From Zarea fungicola (Eukaryota > Ascomycota > Sordariomycetes > Hypocreales > Cordycipitaceae): a stretch of DNA of 17,818 nucleotides. Under the pieces are notes generated by a model. It worked only from the letters and a program-made list of their open reading frames with translations, ran no database searches and had not been told where the DNA came from. This document shows, one piece after another, positions 9,363 to 17,818 of the stretch; positions within the stretch are counted from its first letter, which is position 1, and the number at the start of each line of letters is the position of its first letter. Made by a program: the position numbers and the translations under genes. Location of the stretch: positions 1-17,818 of the forward strand of contig FWCC01000012.1 in the NCBI GenBank assembly GCA_900169235.1, written 5' to 3'.

Positions 9363-9419
9363 TTACCGGTCATGTATTGATATCGTCCCTATAGACGCTC
9401 TGACAGATGTTTTCTTTTT

Positions 9420-10310
9420 TTTTCTTGGAGGTCTAGCTCCCCTGATCGTCAGTAGTTGAGCAATTTCAAGATGACCTTTCTCTGTGGCAGCCTGGAGGGG
9501 GCAGCGATGGAAGCCGCCCTCGGTGTTGGCATCGGCCCCGTTGTCTAGCAATAGCTGGACAATTTCGAGGTGACCACCGTATGAGGCGGCGTAAATAGCG
9601 CTGACGTCCCAACTGCTCTTGGCGTTGACATTGGCCCCATTGTCTAGTAGTAGTTGAACAATATCGAGATAACCACTTTCTGAGGCACATTGGAGAGCAC
9701 TGCCGCTGGGGCTCTCTGCGTTGACATTAGCCCCGTTGTCTAGCAGTAACTGGGCAACTTCGAGGTGGCCACGGTATGAGGCAGCTTGAAGAGCGGTTCT
9801 ATTGATGCCCCCCTCTGCGTTGACATTGGCCCCATTATGTAGTAACAGCTGAACAATATTAAGATAGCCTCCATCTGCGGCACTCCTTAGAGCACTCCCA
9901 CGGAAGGTGCTCTCTGCGTTTACATCAGCCCCATTGTCTAGTAGTAGGTGAAAAATATCAAGATGACCACTGTCCAAGGCAGTCACTAGAGCGGTGTCAT
10001 GCCGCTTGTCCTCTGCATTGACTTTGGCTCCCTTGCTTAACAATAGTTGGGCAATGCCAATATGACCTTTCGTCGAGGCAGCCCGGAGGGCATTGCCATA
10101 GAGTTCGCCACACTGTGCGTTAATATTGGCTCCCTTGTCTAGTAGTAGCTGAACCATCTCAAGATGACCCCGAAAAGATGCCCAATACAGCGCAGCTGCC
10201 ACCTCTTCGTCTGATTTATCAAGACTCAGTTCATTTCCTTGGACAAGTCGTTGAAGTACGCCCTTGTGTCCGTTAAAGGCGGCTAGACGAAGAGAGCTCA
10301 TACTAGGACA
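9420..10310 (-). repeat. Array of eight to nine ankyrin repeats in the NLR
   Basis: Units of about 33 codons carry the pattern [A/S]AL..AS..GHLEIVQLLLDNGANVNAE. The first unit (SSLRLAAFNGHKGVLQRL) and the last (PLQAATEKGHLEIAQLL) are degenerate. The middle units are strongly alike in DNA as well as protein, for example GTTGACATTGGCCCC and near variants on the plus strand. Close internal similarity lets such arrays expand, shrink and shuffle. Confidence 0.9.
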
Positions 10311-11412
10311 ACGGATAAACGCCCGCCAAACGATGGGGTACCACAACTTAAATCGGGCGCTAGTAACATCGTAAAGTCGATTAATCCGAGACTCGGCACT
10401 TTGCTCTTCGCTGAATGGCATCTCTCGCACATGGTCCGCCCAATGCTCTGCGGAGTACTCGAGGAAACATGGAGCGTTACTATTCCCCTGACTTGGCATG
10501 CTATCCATATCCTCAAATAGAAGATAATTGATGCATATATTAGATAATAAGGCCTCCGTACCAGCTTTGTCTAGAAACCAGTCTTGTCCTTTACTGAGCA
10601 GGAACTCCCTGGCAGTCTGATGTATTAGATAGATCCTGGAGTTGCTAATGAATACAAAAAGTCCACACAAATGGCGGATCTTTGTATCCAAACCTTTAGG
10701 GTTCAGCCCATACTTGCTGCAAGTTTGTGAACTGCCTGACGTAGCATGGCCCAATGCCATTGCCATCTCATCGATCGTTAGAGGGCGACGCGCGCCAACA
10801 ATAATTCGGAGAATCGTTTTTACATCAGATATCTTGCCTAATGGCACCTGCTGCAGTATCTTCGTATATGCAGCAGGAACTGAGCGGGGAATTAATGCAA
10901 TTAATTCCCCCTCAGGCTGAAGGCTGCTTTGAAACTGGGCGCGGATGTCGTCCATCGCTAAATATAGCCATAGGTATGTGCGGTGCTCCATCTGTAGAAG
11001 ATTTTGCTCTAAACGCTCCAGTATATCTGATGCTAGCTGCAGGCTTTCCCCTAGCTCGGCAACCCGCAGCTTCACGACGAGGCTGATTTCTTTATGAATT
11101 TGCTCATTATCTTCCTCACCACGGATGTGGATAAGTGGGAATAATTGGGTAACTTGACGAAACCCTTCCTGGATGCTGTTATAGGGGCGACTTGTAACAA
11201 GAAACTTCAACCAATGTTGCTGGCCTGGAGAGTGGCCTTGGATATAGAATGTTTCTAGCTTCCTTATTAAATAAGCCTGATCGGATGGACGGCATTCATC
11301 TAGTGCGTCGAAAATGCACACCGTATTGGTAAATTCAGGATCAGAGATTGAGGCAACAAGAATGCGCCAAAGTTCCTCTACCTCGTGTTGGATCTTCACA
11401 CCGTTCTTTTGC

Positions 11413-11438
11413 CATGGCGGTAAGGCATGGCGGTAAGG
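11413..11438 (-). repeat. 13-bp perfect tandem duplication in the NACHT region
   Basis: CATGGCGGTAAGG (plus strand) occurs at 11413-11425 and again at 11426-11438, followed by a partial third copy, CATGGCG. Thirteen is not a multiple of three, so the extra unit changes the frame from ...RHALPPCLTA to ...HALPPWQKNGVK. The latter continues into the canonical NACHT sequence. Confidence 0.92.
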
Positions 11439-12941
11439 CATGGCGTAGAAGGCATGGTTGGATGCTAAATAGTTGATGTAGAACAGCACATAATGCAGCT
11501 TCAATATTATTCTGCTCATCATTGTCCTTGAAAAAGAAATAGCAGATTGTGGCCGATGTACATGCCTTTAGATCTCTGTCGATGAGAGATTTGGCAAGAA
11601 CGGACTTGCCGCATCCTGGGTCTGCTGATATCCATAAAAGATCATTATGCCTACTATTCTGCCAGGCAAGATATTGAGAATTCTCAAGGATCCATTGACA
11701 TGTCCCATCAACGCGATCAGGGTTGATGTTTTTATGTTGCTCGTAAATGGAGGTCTTGAAAACTTGGTGGCACTCTTGTTGCTCCCTAGTCCAGGCTAGT
11801 GTCATCGTCTCACGATGATGGTCTTCCTGTTGATAAAATGCTCTTTCTATGTTATTTTCGATGATATGCGATGTTTGTTGCATTTTTTCAATTTTGCTTT
11901 GCACTAAAATGGTCAGAAATGCCATGCTTTGGATTCAAGTTACTAACTTTTATTTAAAACGTCAACAATCTTCTTCTCCAACACAACCCTGTTCGGCGGA
12001 ATCTGGAGCAATAGGTCCCTTGCGTATGCTGCAGCCGCCATGGCTGCATATCCTTGCCATTCTTTGTTCTTGTGCGAGTCAGAGTAGTCGCATATACCGC
12101 GTATCACCAGACAAGGGAAGTGATCCATCAGTCCGGCTGCCTCCATTTCAAAGCACAGTATGCCCCTCTCCACCGCCATTCTATCACGAAACAACGCGTC
12201 TTTCATAAGTGTATTGGCCGTTGCAATTAGGCCATAATGGACCTTCAAGTTATCTTCGCTTCGCTTTTGGCCTCGTTGATGCCGGGACACCAAGGTTTCT
12301 GGTTCATCCCCACATGCGTCACGACACTCTGCTTCCGGGTCACGATGCACAAAATCAGATTTATATAACCTGTCGCTGGCAGCAGGCGGGCGAGAGAACT
12401 TGTCTTGAAGCCTTGGGCGTCTTTGTAAAGCCTCGTCGATTTCCTTTTCAATTTGGTGGCCATCCATTTCGTATCTGATCTCCTGTCCAGCAATTGCCGT
12501 AAGCACCAAGTGAGGAGGGGGAGCCAACATCCCGGTTTCCTGGAAAGACTGGTCCTGCAGCGCTTTGCCAAAGTCATACTGCAATACGCCGGAGTTCTTA
12601 TTGCCTGGGCTGCTAACAACAACATCGCCTAGTCGGACATCTTGCTTTGGGGTTGGAGCACCACCCCCAATTCCCACCATTAGACCAATTCTAATGTTTG
12701 GGAATGTGTGCAGCATATCTCGGGCGACAGAGGCAGCATTGACATGTCCATATTTGCCACGCGGCAAGACAGCGATGACAACTTTGTGGCTCCCTATTTG
12801 CCCCAACGTGTACGAATTATTATCATGCTGAGAGACTTCAGCTGGTGGGTCGTGTATCTCGTCGAGAAACGCGCGCGCTGCGATAGCTTCGGTGCTAAGC
12901 GCGCAGATATATCCGACTGTGTAGTTATAAGGATCCGACAT

Positions 12942-14170
12942 GATGCCGGCGAAAAGACACTGGTGCTATAGAGCCAAGAAGTTGCTCGTTCTTAATGGTA
13001 GAGGGGCAGAAATGAAGTGACGCGGACGAGATATGGTTATTGTAACGAGCCCAGCCACTCAGGCAGCGCCACGACATCTTGCATCCAGGCCGCAGGATGG
13101 CTGGCCAAAGTGCGTCGCTGTGGTGGAGGGGCACCTGACCGCTGAGAACAGCCAAGACAAATCCTACAGTTACAGCTCGTTCCAAGAAGCAAGTGCCCGG
13201 CGTATATCATAAGCCAATTGTGTCCAACTCAGCACTTCAAGGCCGGTGGCTCGCATTTATAATAGCCAAGGCTAGCGGTGGTGCTTCAACCGCGCGTCTT
13301 GCTTCCAACCACGCAGCTTATCCATTTAAATAGCCCTCGAAACTATCAGTTCAGAGCCTCAAAAATCAAATATAGCGGCCCAAGCGTAACATTCAACAAT
13401 ACGCCGGGCGACGCATATTAATTATAATGATCACAGCGAGCGATTTGCCGGCGCACCAAAAGCACATCTTACTTGTACAACTTCCGAGGCACATTTTACG
13501 GCGCCTATGCCCGCAGTGCAGCGCGCTATGCGAATTAATTAAAACACTGCTAATATTTTCCATTATTCTAGCAACGCTCTCTGCGCATTAACTCACCAAT
13601 CCACTCCAATAGTGGCTGTGTCGCATGTGTGTGTGTGCTCTTGAGTTCGGCCAGCCCGATTAAGCCGACATCCCTCATATACCCCCAACCGCTGGACCAA
13701 GCGAGTATTTAAGAAAAAGAGCGCTGTTGAGTGTGTCTACGGAGGTCTTTTACGAGTGGAGAAATAAATGAAAGCGCATCCGGCAGAGGCGCCTCTTGAG
13801 GCTTCTTGGTCTCGCACTGTACGGCCTACCTGATATGTAGAAAGGCGGGCAGTTTTCTTAAAATGTGTTGCTTTAATTAATAGTGCATTATGTGGAAAAT
13901 GGATTAGATATCTGCAACTGGCGGCGAATACTTGCTCTTCGGTAAGTATATTCTGGGAAGTTCGAGAAAGAAGATGAGCTTTGATGTATCGAATGCATTT
14001 AAACTGACTGGAGCGCCCGTGGAGCATATTAATCAGGCTAATCTAAACTCGTTCCCAACCCGGCCAGTATTGATAAGAAGCAATGGAACCCTTGTTACCG
14101 CTGGCCTCTTTAATGCGCAGTTCTTACATCGTTTCAAGTGTAAAAGTAATCCCCTAGCACTTTATTCCAC
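12942..14170. other. Intergenic spacer upstream of the NLR
   Basis: This spacer holds the NLR promoter region and the 3' flank of the secreted-protein gene. It is a mosaic of GC-rich patches and AT-rich stretches (ATTAATTA near 13420 and 13535) with a short GT run at 13628-13637. A 96-codon minus frame (14027-13737) has no recognisable domain. I see no clear TATA box for the NLR and no RNA gene. Confidence 0.5.
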
Positions 14171-14626
14171 TTATTTGCCGCAGATATAGCTGTCACACCA
14201 CATCTTATCCGAATAATCCGTCGCTAAGGTAGTGGCGTGTTGAACACACCAGTCACTGCCAGAGTTGCTATAGCAGGTTCCTTGAAGGCTACCATCGCCG
14301 TTGTGAACATAAAACTCCCACACACGCCTGTCAGACCGATAGTAGAAATCCAGCTGCCCCATCCCACACAACCCGGCCTGCAGGGAAAACATGTCTCCTG
14401 GCTGCTTATGGCCTACAGTTCCCACTCCACGATCAGCATTATCACCGAACTGGCCGTAGCACTTGCAGTTGAGATAGTTTGAAGGGCATGCAATAGTAGT
14501 TGTCCATGTCACTGGGGGATTTCCCTCTTTGATGGGTACGGTTCTTTTGTTGGCAACGCCGATATGGAAATTGGCTAGTGCTGTTGGCAGGAGCAGGAGT
14601 CCAAGGAACTTTGAGGATTGATGCAT
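14171..14626 (-). CDS. Small secreted cysteine-rich protein (effector-like)
   Basis: This is a single exon of 151 residues. The ATG at 14626 begins with a signal peptide (MHQSSKFLGLLLLPTALA, cleavage about residue 18). A TATAAAG element lies about 95 bp upstream. Eight cysteines in the mature part (47, 54, 56, 87, 118, 127, 144, 149) could form four disulfides. Other visible features are an early FHIGVANKRTV segment, a central QLDFYYRSDRRVWEFYV strand-like stretch, and a C-terminus ending YICGK. The length and cysteine count are close to those of the secreted protein at 2301-2765, but the spacing differs and no real similarity is seen. I do not recognise the family. An extracellular role in interaction with a host or rival microbe is inference. 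Confidence 0.82.
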   Translation of the reverse strand: MHQSSKFLGLLLLPTALANFHIGVANKRTVPIKEGNPPVTWTTTIACPSNYLNCKCYGQFGDNADRGVGTVGHKQPGDMFSLQAGLCGMGQLDFYYRSDRRVWEFYVHNGDGSLQGTCYSNSGSDWCVQHATTLATDYSDKMWCDSYICGK

Positions 14627-14717
14627 TTTGATGGAAGAGTATTGAAGTCGACCTTGATTGTAATAGTTGTGGAGATTTGTAGCTTCTGTGGTTTCTTGTG
14701 GGCGAGGATAGCTACTA

Positions 14718-14724
14718 CTTTATA
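14718..14724 (-). promoter_or_regulatory. TATA box of the secreted-protein gene
   Basis: TATAAAG on the minus strand lies about 92-98 bp upstream of the ATG at 14626, a normal position for a fungal core promoter. Confidence 0.55.
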
Positions 14725-14827
14725 CCTAGATTGAATAGGACTGACTGTTACCAGTTGCTAGTCGTTTGTTCCTCCAAGCAAGTATCCGACATATTGTCCA
14801 AACCAAATCATGTTGTTTTAGACACTG

Positions 14828-14858
14828 GTCAGATTTTAGGGCCAGTCAGATTTTAGGA
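14828..14858 (+). repeat. Short direct repeat GTCAGATTTTAGG
   Basis: GTCAGATTTTAGG occurs at 14828-14840 and again at 14845-14857, separated by 4 nt, upstream of the secreted-protein gene. Its role is unknown. Confidence 0.6.
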
Positions 14859-16284
14859 TCCAAATTTCACCGGCAGTCCCAAGAATATTTGATCAGTCAT
14901 TTCAAACACTCCCAATCTTAAGCATTACAAGACACCAGGGTACGTCTGTGATAGTCCCTCCCATCCCACCAGTGACTAAGCGCATTTTTAAAGCACAATA
15001 TTGCTACTCAGACTTAACCTGATGGGTGCTTCGGGGGCAGAGTTATGAATAACCTTCATCAACCACGGTCTAGATTCTTGTGCAGACAATTCAAATCCAA
15101 AGTAAGATTTATGACCGATGCCGGACTACCGGGCACCAATTTTTCCTGAAAATGGACCTTCCGGCCAGTTTTCCACCTGGCAAGGGGTTGCGTGCCGTTG
15201 CAAATGCGTAGGCAAGCAGCGACTAGCATTTCCGATGACAATGACCCTTGCATTAATTGAAAACAGAGAGAATGTAGTTCGTGAGTGAACAAGATAAATC
15301 CAAAGCAATTTAATGAGCAAAGAAATATCAATTAGCTCTATTTTGTTCATCACTATTTCACGATGAGGGTGCAGTAGCTGCTGGCCTGTTCGTGCTGCTT
15401 TTGACTTTTTATTCATCGAAGTTAACTCTCACGCCATACGTTCGTACGCGCGCCGCAATATTTTAGTACAATGTGTAGTACGTTCAGAACATGGACGATG
15501 CTTAGTGTTTCTCCTTAAAGTACTTTGTTAGAATTTGCATTTGCCCAGTTTTATGTGGGTAACTAACTTGACTCCGTGAACGGCGGAGTCTTGGCTGGCG
15601 GAGTCTTGGCAGAGACTCTGAATAAATCTCTAAGCACTACTGACTACGAAGCGGAGATGATTTCTCTCAGCGCTCTTGCCAACGATTCGGGGACAATGAC
15701 GGCGTGCAAGTACCTTACACAGCCGGCCGCCTGCTGTGTACCTCTTGATAGAGACGAAAAGCCCCAAAGACCGACTTTTCAACTGGTTGCCGGTATATAT
15801 GGTTCTGAAATCTCAATCAGCAGCAGTATCACCTTTGGTTAGTAAAATCTCAGTATTGGATTATTAGCCATACTCCGGTCACAGCTGTACTCCAACCGAC
15901 GAATACTGGACAGTTAACTAAGCAACGGCATTTATCGTGGGGTTTGTATTGGGTCCAGTCCGGAGCTGCGGCTAGATATTAGCGCGTGATGGAAAGAGGA
16001 CACAAACGTACAAACAATAAAGCACTAATTGGACTAGATAATCGGTCTGGGCTTTAAGTTGATCTACTAAAATACTAGCTTCGGTTCCTTGCGTCTTTCG
16101 GCCCCAGCGTGGGAAACGGTTGGAGAAAGTTCGCACGCAACCTGTGGGCACAAACGACGTTTCTGCTCCTCTCTCAAGAAACTGACCTTTAGGGCATGAA
16201 AGTTGACGGCCAAAGGTCGCATGTAGACTCAGTACTTACGAACAAGCTTGCTCAGCACATTGATGGGACATCCTGACACTTGGC
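14859..16284. other. Intergenic spacer
   Basis: Only short frames without domains are present. The longest plus frame (15576-15842, 88 codons) starts in a 15-bp direct repeat and is not supported as a gene. I saw no RNA gene or transposon. Confidence 0.5.
15582..15611 (+). repeat. 15-bp direct tandem repeat
   Basis: GGCGGAGTCTTGGCT is followed at once by a second copy that differs only in its last base. It appears to be a local duplication in non-coding sequence. Confidence 0.6.
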
Positions 16285-16375
16285 ACCAACCCTCTGCGTC
16301 GGCATCGGCCCAATTGACTAGCAGTAGTTGGGCAATTTCGAGGTGTAAATGTGTCAATGCCAGCTGGTGGAGTTG
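16229..16375 (-). pseudogene. Stray NLR-type ankyrin repeat fragment
   Basis: The minus strand encodes HLHLEIAQLLLVNWADADAEG, a single NLR-type ankyrin unit. On the plus strand, 16300-16345 closely resembles the NLR array near 9525-9563 (shared GGCATCGGCCC and CAATTTCGAGGTG). The frame then runs to a perfect GTAAGT donor-like site at about 16243-16238 and stops. It may be a lost exon of a former NLR or a translocated piece of the array. No start, and no partner exon, was found. Confidence 0.6.
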
Positions 16376-16433
16376 TTTCTGGAAATAAGAAGGGAGAAGC
16401 GCCTTCGGGAAAGATGTTTGAACCAAGATTACA

Positions 16434-17530
16434 CTATTTGCTGTGGTTTCCCGCCCGCCGGTACATATCAATGAGTCTCCTCACATCCGGTAGTACCAAC
16501 GTGCTTCCAGAACAGGCAAAAATACCGCCGATGGGAGTGCCTTTCAGCATCGATCGGCAAGATTCGCATATGGGAGACAGACTGGCGTGAGACATTGCTA
16601 AATCTGGGTGATGTTAACTTCAAATTAAACACGAAAAAGGGGGAAGCCGCCGAAGACTGACCATTAAGAGGAATGCCATTTACTGTCTGCTTCTTGGCAC
16701 TCACGACCGTGAATTCACTGCCATTCCTTCGCAGGAGCGACGTAGAATATTTCGCTAGGCGTCCCTCATTTTCTGCATTGATAAGTAAGTCAAGGATGTT
16801 CCTGTATGCACCATGTTTATTTTTTCTGGCTTGGTCCATTCGAGGACGCCTTTGCTATTCAATCTGATATTATCTTAGGTTATCCACACAAATGTCGACA
16901 GCAGTCTCCCCGCGGAAGGACTGGAGGTTGGTTTCGATCCCTGGCGTGTCAACTAATCTCGCCACCGCATCGATATTCACACGACTCACAACGATGTGTA
17001 ACGCTGTACATTCTATGTATTTCTCAGTAGGAGAGCTTGCCAGCTGCGCATTCAAGTATCTTGGTTCGTTGAAATGTGCGAGAACTGTAGCAAATGCACC
17101 CGGGCTCGCAGGACAATCGTCGGTTGACATAAGAGTGGCGGCTTGGAGGGCCGTCAACCCAATGTTGTTCAAGTAGCCAACGTTCCAAAACAACAAATCT
17201 TTGTCGGGCGAGACGGACAGAATGAATTGTATCCGAGTTTCCATATTTGGGCGGTCATAAGACTGCTCAATGAACCCATGAAGGAGAGTGTTGCCACCTT
17301 TTTTTCCTGGCAAGACTAAAGGGATGAGTTTCCAGAATTGTTTTTACAACTCTAAAGTCACCCACATGAGCAGGGTAAAAGAAAATTTCCGAAGCATCTT
17401 TCTCGGAAAGCACCACGATGGGTGATTCTCCGAAGGCAGATATGTCAGGTTCGGTCGGATGGTGCCTTTTTCAAATGGGTCTGCAAATCTTCACAATGGG
17501 AATCGATCTGGCCGATGCAAACGATGACAT
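16434..17530 (-). pseudogene. Ankyrin-repeat protein gene with a damaged or unresolved 5' end
   Basis: The clearest part runs 17313-16888 (GGNTLLHGF, IGLTALQAA, CTALHIVVSRVNIDAVARLV, GETAVDIC: about four ankyrin units). It is spliced to 16854-16662 (a basic MDQARKNKH segment) through a small intron with acceptor TAG at 16857-16855. A 58-nt intron (16661-16604; GTCAGT, TTAAC, CAG) then leads to the last exon, 16603-16434, ending at TAG. That exon includes ICESC and VRRLIDMYRRAG. Upstream, another frame reads AHVGDFRVVKTILETHP, a good ankyrin unit, but joins the rest only if the A7 run at 17299-17305 were one base shorter or a 41-nt intron is used. Further up, MSSFASARSIPIVK is cut off by TGA at 17471-17473. 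No clean start is visible. The first intron is only 33 nt, or 45 nt with the donor at 16899. Confidence 0.6.
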
Positions 17531-17795
17531 ATATGTAGATGGTTTAGAACAGTTTCTTGTGGAAATTGTTTTCTATTGCAACTCTAAGAGGGGACCTGGG
17601 ATATCTAGATCTGTTCAGAATAGTGGGATACTCCTTACTAAACTCGGGACAACCATTTGAGCAGAGCTAGCTTCTTTCTAGCATCATTAACTTGAAGCAG
17701 TTCGGCTATTATCCGTCCTAGAGAATCTGATTGATGACCATTTCATCACTATATTTGGTCATGTCATATATATGGTACTTTTACACGTTCCCTGG
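17531..17795. other. Window-end spacer
   Basis: No supported gene. A plus-strand frame (17418-17660) is mostly the antisense shadow of the ankyrin gene. The sequence grows AT-rich towards the terminal repeat. Confidence 0.5.
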
Positions 17796-17818
17796 TACAT
17801 ACGACCATAGGCAATAGA
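17796..17818 (-). repeat. Right copy of the end-of-window inverted repeat
   Basis: This segment is the reverse complement of 10-32 with one transition. The window stops exactly at its last base, so the repeat may continue beyond it. No transposase, recombinase or helicase was found between the two copies. Confidence 0.75.

Larger units (their letters stand above)
9363..12941 (-). pseudogene. NLR: PNP-NACHT-ankyrin protein, frameshifted by a 13-bp duplication
   Basis: Exon 1 (12941-11948, 331 codons plus 1 nt) encodes a nucleoside-phosphorylase-like domain (VGYICALSTEAIAARAF, LMVGIGGGAP, ILCFEMEAAGLMDHFPCLVI, RGICDYSDSHKN). After a 44-nt intron (11947-11904), exon 2 starts the NACHT region: NINPDRVDGTCQW, Walker A ADPGCGKS (about residues 425-432) and LHQLFSIQP. 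A perfect 13-bp tandem duplication at 11413-11438 then shifts the frame. The next frame holds Walker B (CIFDALDECR), a winged-helix-like stretch and eight to nine C-terminal ankyrin repeats. With one 13-bp unit discounted, the length is exactly 1,173 codons plus stop. As it stands, translation ends at 11341 after about 518 residues. Such NLRs act in fungal non-self recognition and heterokaryon incompatibility. The break could be real, strain-specific or an assembly error. Confidence 0.9.

Noticed and set aside
11478..11540. An intron as the explanation for the NLR frame change
   Set aside because: No GT...AG pair of plausible size around the junction keeps both the LHQLF motif and the HALPPWQKN continuation. 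Discounting one 13-bp unit explains it exactly.
13737..14027. 96-codon minus frame with ILTEEQVFAA, loosely like ankyrin-protein linkers
   Set aside because: The resemblance is too short and generic, with no repeat units or splice partners.
15576..15842. 88-codon plus-strand frame beginning MNGGVLAGGVLAE
   Set aside because: Its start lies in a 15-bp tandem repeat, it has no recognisable domain, and no promoter element or homology is visible.
16921..16945. GGTTTCGATCCC, resembling a tRNA T-arm
   Set aside because: It lies inside the ankyrin coding sequence, and no matching acceptor stem, D-arm or anticodon arm could be paired around it.
10..17818. Calling the whole window a Starship-type element
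   Set aside because: No tyrosine-recombinase captain gene is visible and target-site duplications cannot be seen, so only the inverted repeat is reported.

Overview
The window is nuclear DNA of a filamentous ascomycete, most likely a Sordariomycete. I did not identify the species. The evidence is short introns (44 to 89 nt) with GT...AG ends and CTAAC/CTGAC-like branch sites, fungus-only families (a Zn2Cys6 regulator with a fungal_trans domain, a PNP-NACHT-ankyrin NLR, a 14-helix MFS drug pump, small cysteine-rich secreted proteins), and a decayed duplicate whose changes look like repeat-induced point mutation (RIP). Gene density is low, decayed genes are common, and most spacers are AT-rich, so this looks like an accessory compartment.

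Layout, left to right. Bases 10-32 match bases 17796-17818 in inverted orientation (22 of 23), so both window ends lie in the same repeat. About 214-900 (minus) holds a broken, unrecognised coding remnant. An 8-cysteine, glycine-rich secreted protein is at 2301-2765 (plus). It converges on an MFS efflux pump at 3249-4961 (minus). A Zn2Cys6 regulator follows at 6037-7834 (minus); I rebuilt it as six exons giving 480 residues. A RIP-scarred copy of part of the NLR lies at 8281-8408. The NLR itself, at 9363-12941 (minus), has a nucleoside-phosphorylase-like domain, a NACHT domain and an ankyrin array. It is broken by a perfect 13-bp tandem duplication inside the NACHT domain. A second, unrelated 8-cysteine secreted protein is at 14171-14626 (minus). 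A stray NLR-like ankyrin fragment (about 16285-16350) and a second ankyrin-repeat gene with a damaged 5' end (about 16434-17530, minus) close the window.

Functional reading (inference). The regulator and the pump lie in the same orientation about 1 kb apart and could form a small export/regulation pair. No biosynthetic enzyme is present, so this is not a visible metabolite cluster. The NLR, its RIP relic and the ankyrin fragments record duplication and decay of non-self-recognition genes. The two secreted proteins are effector-like or antagonist-like candidates. The most striking signals are the NLR-disrupting 13-bp duplication, the RIP relic of that same NLR, and the inverted repeat at the window ends.
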